From Alphaproteobacteria bacterium (lineage in GTDB: Bacteria; Pseudomonadota; Alphaproteobacteria; UBA828): a stretch of DNA of 15,888 nt. A model generated the notes under the pieces. The model was given only the letters and a program-made list of their open reading frames with translations, made no database searches and was not told where the DNA came from. Position 1 is the stretch's first letter, and the number at the start of each line of letters is the position of its first letter. Shown one piece after another: positions 7,961 to 13,983 of the stretch. A program made the position numbers and the translations under genes. Location: NCBI GenBank assembly GCA_022826345.1, contig JAJDVB010000014.1:1-15888 (forward strand), read 5' to 3'.

Positions 7961-8476
7961 CTAGTCGTGCTGGCGGTGCCATTTGCGCGATGACAATTCC
8001 TCAGCCAGCTCGGCACGCTGCGCAGGCGTGAGCACCTCGGCTGCATCAGCGAGCGCCGTGAGCAGGCGCTGGCTGGCGCGGTCGGCGGCGTCGAGCTTGT
8101 TCTGACGCAGCGCTTCGAGCGCCTCGCGGTCGACGGTCTCCTGGGTGAGCGCCTCGACCAGAGCCTGCCGGCCCTCGCGCTTGAAGTCGCGGAACTCCTC
8201 CATGTCGGCCAGAGCGGCGGTCGTGATCGCACGCACTTGCTCGCGCTGCTCGTCGGTGGCGTCGACCTCGTCGAGCATGTCGTCGATCTTCCACTCCACG
8301 AACCGTTCCATCTTGTCGCCGTCCCAGGACTTGCCGGAATGGGCCACCGCGCCCCAGGTCATGCCGCCGACGACCAGGACGAGGGCGCCGGCAATGCTCA
8401 TGAGGATCCAGCGCGGTCGCGCCTTGCGGCGGGGGGCGCGGTCGGGGGTGTTCTCCGTCTTGTCGTCGTCGGTCAT
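7961..8476 (-). CDS. Spy/CpxP-like periplasmic protein with N-terminal membrane anchor
   Basis: Spy and CpxP are small helical periplasmic proteins that bind unfolded proteins; CpxP also restrains the CpxA kinase. Related proteins act in heavy-metal resistance. From the ATG at 8476 the protein has 171 residues. An acidic then basic N-terminus precedes one membrane segment (about 22-44). The rest is a highly charged helical domain with two LTxxQ-like motifs, ATDEQ (73-77) and LTPAQ (149-153). It ends in a His-rich tail, KWHRQHD. A longer frame starts at a GTG at 8512, but that start has no ribosome site, whereas the ATG follows a purine-rich AAGAGAGACG. The gene precedes the acylase operon on the same strand, and a CpxR-type box lies 80 nt upstream. 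A direct functional link with the kinase is inference. Confidence 0.8.
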   Translation of the reverse strand: MTDDDKTENTPDRAPRRKARPRWILMSIAGALVLVVGGMTWGAVAHSGKSWDGDKMERFVEWKIDDMLDEVDATDEQREQVRAITTAALADMEEFRDFKREGRQALVEALTQETVDREALEALRQNKLDAADRASQRLLTALADAAEVLTPAQRAELAEELSSRKWHRQHD

Positions 8477-8555
8477 GTCTTCGTCTCTCTTTTGCAAAGG
8501 GTTGTCGGACACGACTCAAGATGGGAACGCACGGTTTCGCGCCGTTTTCCGCCAG

Positions 8556-8570
8556 GTAAAGAATTGTAAA
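8556..8570. promoter_or_regulatory. CpxR-type binding box
   Basis: GTAAA-GAATT-GTAAA exactly matches the enterobacterial CpxR consensus GTAAA-N5-GTAAA. It ends 80 nt from the ATG of the CpxP-like gene, and two A-rich GTAAA copies are unexpected in this GC-rich background. A CpxR-like regulator is encoded on the same strand at 3211-3930. I see no strong -10 to place it against. Confidence 0.65.
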
Positions 8571-8598
8571 GGTGGACTGTTTGATATTTGTCCCTCAG

Positions 8599-8779
8599 GC
8601 GCCGGGCGCTCGCTCCGCTCGAGCGTGCGCTCCGGTCCGCTACGCGGCCCGGCCCGTATCATGTCCCCGACCTCGCCCTCTGCCGGGTGCTCGCTCTGGG
8701 TCTCTGGACGGGCGGCGGGCGGCCGTGGCATAAGCGGCGACGTCGGGCTGCAACGGGTGCGGGAGCACCGGCGGGAACC
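8599..8779. other. Intergenic stretch with small GC-rich hairpins, no gene seen
   Basis: The 303-nt gap 8477-8779 separates the CpxP-like gene from the NDUFA12 gene, which are transcribed divergently. Apart from the CpxR box it holds CGCTCG/CGAGCG (8607-8612 and 8620-8625). It also holds CCGGTCCGC/GCGGCCCGG (8632-8640 and 8644-8652), which pairs with one mismatch around a 3-nt loop. TATCAT (8657-8662) could be a -10 for the plus-strand gene, but no -35 is visible. Frames stay open across it, but only as expected in GC-rich DNA. Confidence 0.3.
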
Positions 8780-9163
8780 ATGGCGACAATCGGCACACGG
8801 CTCTACACCCTGCTCTGTGGGGCGCTGGTGGGCGAAGACGACGCCGGCAACCGCTACTATCGCGAGCGCTGGGGGCGGTCGGGGCCGGGCCAGCGTGAGC
8901 GGCGCTGGGTCGTCTACGAGGGCGAGGTGGAGGCCTCCCGCGTGCCGCCGGAGTGGCACCGCTGGCTCCACCACAGCACCGACGAGCCGCCGACGGAGGT
9001 GCCGCTCCGGTCGCAGCCGTGGGAGAAGCCGCACCAGCCCAATCTCACCGGCACGGCCGCCGCCTACCGGCCGCCGGGCCACATCCTGGGCCGCGGCCAG
9101 CGCGACCGCGCGACCGGGGACTACGAGCCCTGGCAGCCCGACGAGGGGTCGGCCAACGGCTGA
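8780..9163 (+). CDS. NDUFA12 (B17.2)-family NADH:ubiquinone oxidoreductase accessory subunit
   Basis: NDUFA12 is a small matrix- or cytoplasm-facing accessory subunit of complex I, known from mitochondria and Alphaproteobacteria. The 127-residue protein has the family pattern. It opens with an N-terminal GTRLYTLLCGALVGEDDAGN, followed by RYYRER. The central block has WVVYEG (47-52 region) and ASRVPPEWHRWLHHSTDEPP. The C-terminal part has PWEKPHQPNLTGT and YRPPGH. The frame is open 64 codons further upstream, but that part is arginine-rich and does not resemble the family, so I start at the ATG at 8780, where homology begins. The ribosome site is weak. It stands alone between two minus-strand genes and so needs its own promoter. 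Confidence 0.9.
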   Translation: MATIGTRLYTLLCGALVGEDDAGNRYYRERWGRSGPGQRERRWVVYEGEVEASRVPPEWHRWLHHSTDEPPTEVPLRSQPWEKPHQPNLTGTAAAYRPPGHILGRGQRDRATGDYEPWQPDEGSANG

Positions 9164-9237
9164 GAGAGACGCGCCGACGGCTGGTCAGCTAGTGAACCGT
9201 TCGAGAAGTTTCTATCAATCTGCGCCGCACCCCCCCC

Positions 9238-9275
9238 ACACGTCATGGCCGCACTTGTTGCGGCCATCCACGTGT
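9238..9275. terminator. Hairpin after the NDUFA12 gene
   Basis: ATGGCCGCA (9245-9253) and TGCGGCCAT (9259-9267) form a perfect 9-bp stem with a 5-nt loop. ACACG (9238-9242) and CGTGT (9271-9275) extend it across a small internal loop. It lies 75 nt after the stop of the plus-strand gene and could end its transcript, although no U run follows. It could also be a small repeat element. Confidence 0.4.
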
Positions 9276-9301
9276 TCACACAACACTCCGACGGACCCGC
9301 T

Positions 9302-9338
9302 AAAAAACATGGATGCCCGGATCAAGTCCGATGGGCAT
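9302..9338 (-). terminator. Alphaproteobacterial-type palindromic intergenic repeat, likely tyrS terminator
   Basis: ATGCCC (9313-9318) pairs with GGGCAT (9333-9338) and GGA (9319-9321) with TCC (9327-9329), leaving a 3-nt bulge. On the minus strand the stem is followed 5 nt later by six T (plus 9302-9307). The wording (a GGATGCCCGG... ...GGGCATGACG palindrome) resembles a short repeat I know from intergenic regions of Rhodospirillales and related groups. Hairpin plus T tract, about 80 nt after the tyrS stop, fits an intrinsic terminator for tyrS. Confidence 0.5.
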
Positions 9339-9370
9339 GACGACGTATGAGAGAGGCTCAGGCGAAAGAA

Positions 9371-9386
9371 TCGAACACCAGTTCGA
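9371..9386 (-). terminator. Small stem-loop after tyrS
   Basis: TCGAAC-ACCA-GTTCGA is a perfect 6-bp stem with a 4-nt loop, 31 nt after the tyrS stop. On the minus strand it is followed by TTCTTT. It may be the first of two terminators for tyrS, but the stem is short. Confidence 0.35.
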
Positions 9387-9417
9387 CCGCGTGCGAATTA
9401 AGTTCAGAAACAGAACA

Positions 9418-10665
9418 CTAAGCCGGGCGGATCAGGGCGTGGCGCTTCTTGCCGGCCGAGAGCTTGATCTGGCCGTCGGCGCCGATGTCGCCGGGGCCGA
9501 CGGCGCGCGTTTCCGACTCGATCACCGTGCCGTTGATGCGGGCGCCGCCGCCCCGGATGAGCCGCCGCGCCGCGCCGCCCGATTCGCAGAGCCGCGCTTT
9601 CTGGAACAGCACGATGGCCGGGATTCCGGCATCAAGCTCGCTCCGCGCGGCGTCGATGACCGGCAGGTCCGCACCGGCCGCGCCTTCCTCGAAGGTCTGC
9701 CGCGCCGTCTCGGCGGCGTTGGCGGCGGCTTCGGGGCCGTGGCAGAGGGCCGTCGCCTGGTTCGCCAGCAGCTTCTTCGATTCATTCAGCTCGGCGCCTT
9801 CGAGCGCCTCGTGATGCGCGATCTCGTCAAGGGGAAGCTCGGTGAAGAGCCGCATGAAGCGGCCGACATCGGCATCGTCGGTGTTGCGCCAGTATTGCCA
9901 GTAGTCGTAGGCGGAGAGACGGTCGGCGTTGAGCCAGACGGCGCCTTGCGCGGTCTTGCCCATCTTTGCGCCGGAGGCGAGCGTGATGAGCGGCGTGGTG
10001 AGCCCGTAGAGCTGGCTCCCGTCGATACGGCGCGCGAGCTCCACGCCGTTCACGATGTTGCCCCACTGGTCCGAGCCGCCCATCTGGAGGCGGCAGTCGG
10101 CGCGGCGCGAAAGCTCCAGGAAGTCGTAGGCCTGGAGGATCATGTAGTTGAACTCCAGGAAGCTCAGCGGCTGCTCGCGGTCGAGACGGAGCCGCACGCT
10201 GTCGAAGGTGAGCATCCGGTTGATCGAGAAGTGGGCGCCGATGTCGCGCAGGAGCGGGATGTAGCCGAGCGCGTCGAGCCAGTCGGCGTTGTCGACCAGC
10301 AGCGCGTCGATGGGCCCGTCGCCGAAGGAGAGGAAGCGGTCGAACGAGCGCCGGATGCCCCTCTTGTTGGCGACGATGGCGTCTTCGCTGAGCAGCGAGC
10401 GCGATTCGTCGCGCCCGCTCGGGTCGCCGATCTTGGTGGTGCCGCCGCCGAGCAGCACGATGGGCCGATGGCCCGTCTTCTGCAGCCAGCGCAGCATCAT
10501 GATCTGCACCAGACTGCCCACGTGCAGGCTGTCGGCGGTGCAGTCGAAGCCGATGTAGGCGGTGACGCGCTGCTCAGCGGCGAGCGCGTCGAGCGCCGCG
10601 TCGTCGGTGCACTGGTGGATGTAGCCGCGCTCCGACAGCACGCGCATGAAATCGGAGGAGAACAC
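9418..10665 (-). CDS. tyrS: Tyrosyl-tRNA synthetase
   Basis: This cytoplasmic class I aminoacyl-tRNA synthetase charges tRNA-Tyr. The 415-residue protein has a HIGH-type motif HVGS (48-51), the tyrosine pocket segment [10 protein letters not shown] (194-203) and a KMSKS-type loop KMGKT (234-238). The C-terminal S4 RNA-binding domain carries [17 protein letters not shown]. Length matches bacterial TyrRS. The start is a GTG at 10665; the next in-frame ATG at 10647 would remove SSDF, which is conserved in alphaproteobacterial homologues, so I prefer the GTG. The Shine-Dalgarno is weak. It is divergent from anmK across 122 nt. In that gap the minus strand has TTGTCC (plus 10753-10758) and a nearby GATACAT, a possible but poor promoter. 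Confidence 0.96.
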   Translation of the reverse strand: MFSSDFMRVLSERGYIHQCTDDAALDALAAEQRVTAYIGFDCTADSLHVGSLVQIMMLRWLQKTGHRPIVLLGGGTTKIGDPSGRDESRSLLSEDAIVANKRGIRRSFDRFLSFGDGPIDALLVDNADWLDALGYIPLLRDIGAHFSINRMLTFDSVRLRLDREQPLSFLEFNYMILQAYDFLELSRRADCRLQMGGSDQWGNIVNGVELARRIDGSQLYGLTTPLITLASGAKMGKTAQGAVWLNADRLSAYDYWQYWRNTDDADVGRFMRLFTELPLDEIAHHEALEGAELNESKKLLANQATALCHGPEAAANAAETARQTFEEGAAGADLPVIDAARSELDAGIPAIVLFQKARLCESGGAARRLIRGGGARINGTVIESETRAVGPGDIGADGQIKLSAGKKRHALIRPA

Positions 10666-10787
10666 CGTCGCTCGACCCGCTGGCTGCCGTTCCGCCCGGC
10701 GGCCCGCGCGGGGCGCCGGGGCGCGCGGTCATGTATCACACGGCCTGCGTGCGGACAACGCGCCGCCCGTCCGCCTGCGTGGCGCCG

Positions 10788-11906
10788 ATGAGCAGGGTGC
10801 TGCCGGAGGGGCCCGTCTGGGCCTTGGGCCTGATGAGCGGCACGTCGCTCGACGGAGTCGATGCCGCACTGATCGAGACAGACGGCGTTACCGTCTCTGG
10901 CTTCGGGCCGTGGCGCACTACCCCTTATTCGGACGATCTGCGCGAGCGGCTCCGCGCGGTGATCGAGGGGCGGGGCAAGCGCGAGGATGCGGAGCGCGCG
11001 CTGACCGACTTTCATGCGGATGTCGCCGAGGCGTTGCTGGCCGAAGACGGCGTGCGCCGGGAGGAGGTTGTCCTGGCGAGTTTCCACGGCCATACGGTGC
11101 GCCACGAGCCCGAGTTGGGGCTGACCGACCAGATCGGGGACGGCGCGGCGCTCGCCCGTCGGCTCGGGATCGACGTGGTCAACGATTTTCGCAGCAACGA
11201 CGTGGCTGCAGGAGGGCAGGGGGCGCCGCTCGTGCCTCTGTTCCATGCGGCGCTCGCCCGGCGGAGCGGGCTCGCCGCGCCGCTCGCCGTGCTCAACCTC
11301 GGCGGTGTCGCCAACGTCACCTGGATCGGCGGGCCCGCCGACGAGGACCTGATGGCCTTCGACACCGGCCCCGGCTGCGCGCTGATCGACGACTGGGTGC
11401 TGGGCAGGACCGGAGCCGCCCTAGACCATGACGGCACGCTCGCACGCTCGGGCACGGCCGACCGCGCCGCGCTCGATACTCTGCTGGCGCACTCATATTT
11501 CGATGCAGAAACGCCCAAGTCGCTGGATCGCAACGCGTTCGACCCGGCGCCCGTGAGCGGCCTGACGGCAGGCGATGGCGCGGCGACCCTGGTGGCCTTC
11601 ACGGCGGAGGCCGTGCGCCGTGCGCTCGCGCACATGCCGGCGGCGCCTGTGCGTTGGCTGGTGAGCGGCGGCGGGCGGCACAACCCGGCGCTCATGGCGG
11701 CGCTCGCCGAGCGTCTGGGCGCACCTTGCGATGCGGTGGAGCGTGTCGGCTGGCAGGGCGATGCGCTGGAGGCGCAGGCCTTCGGCTATCTCGCCGTGCG
11801 CAGCCGGCGGGGGCTCGCGCTCAGCCTGCCGCGCACCACGGGCGTCCCCCACCCGGTGAGCGGCGGGGTCTTTCACCCGCGTCAGTCGAGGCGGCGGGCG
11901 ACGTAG
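10788..11906 (+). CDS. anmK: Anhydro-N-acetylmuramic acid kinase
   Basis: AnmK phosphorylates and opens 1,6-anhydro-N-acetylmuramic acid, recycling cell-wall sugar to MurNAc-6-phosphate in the cytoplasm. The 372-residue protein begins, after a short tail, with the ATP-binding ALGLMSGTSLDGVD (12-25). It then has ASFHGHTVRHEP and NDFRSNDVAAGGQGAPLVP. The catalytic segment FDTGPG carries the expected general-base Asp at 192, and the adenosine-side VSGGGRHN follows. The frame is open from 10731, but the ATG at 10788 gives the usual N-terminus. The ribosome site is weak. Its 3' end overlaps the convergent hydrolase by 25 nt, so there is no room for a terminator between them. Confidence 0.94.
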   Translation: MSRVLPEGPVWALGLMSGTSLDGVDAALIETDGVTVSGFGPWRTTPYSDDLRERLRAVIEGRGKREDAERALTDFHADVAEALLAEDGVRREEVVLASFHGHTVRHEPELGLTDQIGDGAALARRLGIDVVNDFRSNDVAAGGQGAPLVPLFHAALARRSGLAAPLAVLNLGGVANVTWIGGPADEDLMAFDTGPGCALIDDWVLGRTGAALDHDGTLARSGTADRAALDTLLAHSYFDAETPKSLDRNAFDPAPVSGLTAGDGAATLVAFTAEAVRRALAHMPAAPVRWLVSGGGRHNPALMAALAERLGAPCDAVERVGWQGDALEAQAFGYLAVRSRRGLALSLPRTTGVPHPVSGGVFHPRQSRRRAT

Positions 11907-12520
11907 CTCTCGACGATCTCCGACAGGGTGTCGAGCTCGCGCTCGTAGAAATGGCCGGCGCTCTCGATGATTTCGTAATCGATCTCGATCTGGCGCTGGC
12001 TCTGCAATTTGCCGGCGAGCTCCGCCACTTCAGGCTCGGGCACCAGGTCGTCGGCGCCGCCGTGGACGATCAGGCCCGACGACGGGCACGGCGCGAGGAA
12101 GGTGAAGTCGAACTTGTTGGCCGGCGGCGAGACGGCGACGAAGCCTTCGATCTCGGGCCGGCGCATGAGCAGCTGCATGGCGATCCAGGCGCCGAAGGAG
12201 AAGCCGGCGATCCAGCAGCGGTCCGCGCCCGGATTCTGAATCTGCAGCCAGTCGAGCACCGAGGCGGCGTCGCTTAGCTCGCCCTGGCCGTGGTCGTACT
12301 GGCCCTGGGAGCGGCCGACGCCGCGAAAGTTGAAGCGGATCACCGAGAACGACTGCCGGCGGAAGGTGTGGTAGAGCGCGTGGACGATCTTGTTGTTCAT
12401 GGTGCCGCCGTGCTGCGGGTGCGGGTGCAGCATCAGCGCGATGGGCGCGCGCGGGTCCTCGGCCTGCTGGTAGCGCGCCTGGAGGCGGCCCTCGGGCCCG
12501 TTGATCATCACTTCCGGCAT
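11882..12520 (-). CDS. Small alpha/beta hydrolase
   Basis: This 212-residue single-domain hydrolase belongs to the alpha/beta fold. The oxyanion segment LHPHPQHGGTMNN (31-43) is typical of the conserved alphaproteobacterial group. The nucleophile elbow GFSFG places Ser at 108. The acid is probably Asp157 or Asp158 in HGGADDLVP, and His190 lies in SAGHFYE. There is no signal peptide. The start ATG at 12520 has no strong ribosome site, but MPEVMINGPEGRL is the usual beginning of this group. It is divergent from cysE and overlaps the end of anmK. No substrate can be assigned; related genes often sit near Fe-S/cysteine genes, an observation from memory rather than from this sequence. Confidence 0.85.
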   Translation of the reverse strand: MPEVMINGPEGRLQARYQQAEDPRAPIALMLHPHPQHGGTMNNKIVHALYHTFRRQSFSVIRFNFRGVGRSQGQYDHGQGELSDAASVLDWLQIQNPGADRCWIAGFSFGAWIAMQLLMRRPEIEGFVAVSPPANKFDFTFLAPCPSSGLIVHGGADDLVPEPEVAELAGKLQSQRQIEIDYEIIESAGHFYERELDTLSEIVESYVARRLD

Positions 12521-12623
12521 GGGCGACTCATGGGCTCCGAACGCTATGGAACAGGATCTTGGCGCGACCAGTGCCGGCGACGCATGGCGGCCACGCCTCC
12601 CCGCCCGGCATGGCGTAGCGGAG

Positions 12624-12656
12624 ATACTTGACCCCCAGAGTCGGGAACTCTATATC
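12624..12656 (+). promoter_or_regulatory. cysE-iscR-desulfurase promoter with overlapping IscR type-1-like site
   Basis: TTGACC (12628-12633), a 17-nt spacer and TATATC (12651-12656) make a near-consensus sigma-70 promoter, with start expected near 12663. Over the -35 lies a 25-bp match to the IscR type-1 motif (12624-12648). It begins ATACTTGAC, has GAC (12630-12632) and GTC (12640-12642) separated by 7 nt, and continues GGG. The same geometry, with IscR covering the -35, occurs at E. coli iscR and gives feedback repression by the [2Fe-2S] form. The downstream operon encodes an IscR. Confidence 0.7.
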
Positions 12657-12675
12657 CCGTCCGTCACACGGGTAT

Positions 12676-12709
12676 AATGGCCGGCGGCGGCGCCCCCGCG
12701 CCGGCCATT
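12676..12709 (+). other. Leader hairpin of the cysE operon
   Basis: AATGGCCGGCG (12676-12686) and CGCCGGCCATT (12699-12709) form a perfect 11-bp stem with a 12-nt GC-rich loop. It lies in the 67-nt leader and ends 20 nt before the cysE ATG. No U run follows. It could stabilise the mRNA or limit translation. A TATAAT at 12673-12678 overlaps its left arm but has no -35 partner. Confidence 0.4.
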
Positions 12710-12729
12710 GATATACGGACGGCTGCGCC

Positions 12730-13488
12730 ATGTTCAAGCGAATTTGGGAAGATATCGGCTGCGTGTTCGGCCGCGACCCGGCGGTCCGCTCCAGGATCGA
12801 GGTGTTCTTCTGTTATCCGGGCTTCCACGCGCTGCTGTTCTATCACGTGTCGCACTGGCTCTGGCAGAGCGGTTTCCGCCTGCTCGGCCGCTTCGTGTCC
12901 CATGTGGGCCGCATGGTCACGGGCATCGAGATCCACCCCGGCGCCCAGATCGGCCGCCGCCTCTTCATCGACCACGGCATGGGCGTGGTCATCGGCGAGA
13001 CCTCGGTGATCGGTGACGACGTGACGCTCTATCACCACGTGACCCTCGGCGGCGTCACCTGGTCGCCGGGCAAGCGGCACCCGACCGTGGGCGACGGCGT
13101 GGTGATGGGCGCGGGCGCCCAGGTGCTGGGCCCCATTACGGTCGGCCGCGATGCGCGGATCGGTGCCAACGCCGTGGTACTCAAGGACGTGCCGCCCGGC
13201 GCCACCATGGTGGGCATTCCCGCACGCGCTGCCGGGCCCACCGCAGCGAAGCAGGAAGCGTCGCAATTCGATGCCTACGGCACGCCATCGCCCGACATCG
13301 CCGATCCCACGACGCGTGCCGTCGACAAGCTGCTGGCCGAGGTTCGTGCCCTCCGAGACCGCGTGGAGGAGCTGGAGCAGGCAGCCGCCGCGCAGCCCGA
13401 GGCCGCACCGTTGCCCGAAAGCGAAGCCGGGGCCGAGGCCCAAGCCGAGGAGGCCGCGACGCCGTTGGGCCGCCGCGCCGCGGGCTAG
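12730..13488 (+). CDS. cysE: Serine O-acetyltransferase, short EpsC-type
   Basis: CysE makes O-acetylserine from serine and acetyl-CoA, the committed step of cysteine synthesis. The 252-residue protein starts [10 protein letters not shown], has a short helical head with [14 protein letters not shown] (26-39), then a left-handed beta-helix of hexapeptide repeats (about 65-165). Catalytic His82 lies in [11 protein letters not shown], and Glu67 in [12 protein letters not shown] matches the acidic partner. It lacks the long N-terminal helical domain of enterobacterial CysE, as in EpsC-type enzymes. After about residue 195 there is a short coiled coil ([17 protein letters not shown]) and an Ala/Glu/Pro-rich tail that the family does not need. 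It is first in an operon with iscR (9-nt gap) and a cysteine desulfurase, linking cysteine supply to sulfur mobilisation. Confidence 0.93.
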   Translation: MFKRIWEDIGCVFGRDPAVRSRIEVFFCYPGFHALLFYHVSHWLWQSGFRLLGRFVSHVGRMVTGIEIHPGAQIGRRLFIDHGMGVVIGETSVIGDDVTLYHHVTLGGVTWSPGKRHPTVGDGVVMGAGAQVLGPITVGRDARIGANAVVLKDVPPGATMVGIPARAAGPTAAKQEASQFDAYGTPSPDIADPTTRAVDKLLAEVRALRDRVEELEQAAAAQPEAAPLPESEAGAEAQAEEAATPLGRRAAG

Positions 13489-13497
13489 GAGCGCCCC

Positions 13498-13983
13498 ATG
13501 AAGCTCGGCACCAAGGGCCGTTATGCGGTGATGGCGATGGCGGAGCTCGCGATGCGCTCGGGCGGCGCGGGCGAGGCGCGGTCCGTCACGCTCGCCGAGA
13601 TCGCGACGCGGCAGGAGATTTCGCAGTCCTATCTGGAGCAGCTCTTCGGCCGTCTGCGCCGCGCCGGCCTCGTGCGGAGCGCGCGCGGGCCCGGCGGCGG
13701 CTATCGGCTGGCGCGGCCTGCGGCCGAGCTCACGATCGCCGAGATCGTCGTCGCGGTGGACGAGAACCTGCGGGCGACGCGCTGCCCGCCGGGCTCCGGC
13801 AGGGGCTGCATGAAGGACGAGACGCGCTGCGTCACCCACGACCTGTGGGAGGAGCTCGGCATTCACATCCACCACTTCCTCGACTCGGTCTCGCTGGAGG
13901 ACGTGTGCGCGCGCCGGGTGCCCGGCGCGAGCGAGCGGCTCACCGGCGGCGGGCGCGGGGTCCTGGAGCAGGCTGCGGAATGA
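13498..13983 (+). CDS. iscR: Rrf2-family Fe-S regulator, IscR-like
   Basis: IscR senses Fe-S status through a [2Fe-2S] cluster and represses Fe-S biogenesis genes. The 161-residue protein has the Rrf2 winged helix: MKLGTKGRYAVMAMAEL, then recognition helix EISQSYLEQLFGRLRRAGLV and wing RGPGGGYRL. Three cysteines, Cys96, Cys104 and Cys111, and His114 in CVTHDLW match the cluster ligands of E. coli IscR, but the gaps between cysteines are longer (7 and 6 residues instead of 5 and 5). AGGAG lies 6 nt before the ATG and overlaps the cysE stop region. The stop overlaps the desulfurase start by 4 nt (13980-13983). An IscR-type site on the operon promoter supports autoregulation (inference). Confidence 0.9.
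   Translation: MKLGTKGRYAVMAMAELAMRSGGAGEARSVTLAEIATRQEISQSYLEQLFGRLRRAGLVRSARGPGGGYRLARPAAELTIAEIVVAVDENLRATRCPPGSGRGCMKDETRCVTHDLWEELGIHIHHFLDSVSLEDVCARRVPGASERLTGGGRGVLEQAAE

Noticed and set aside
8599..8660. tRNA or small RNA in the GC-rich hairpins
   Set aside because: The stems do not form a tRNA cloverleaf and no promoter or terminator frames them.
8588..8779. Upstream extension of the NDUFA12 frame
   Set aside because: It adds 64 arginine-rich residues absent from the family and crosses the hairpins; the ATG at 8780 matches the family start.
12673..12678. Perfect TATAAT as a second cysE promoter
   Set aside because: No -35 at 16-18 nt upstream and no extended -10; it overlaps the leader hairpin. 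The promoter at 12628-12656 is far better.
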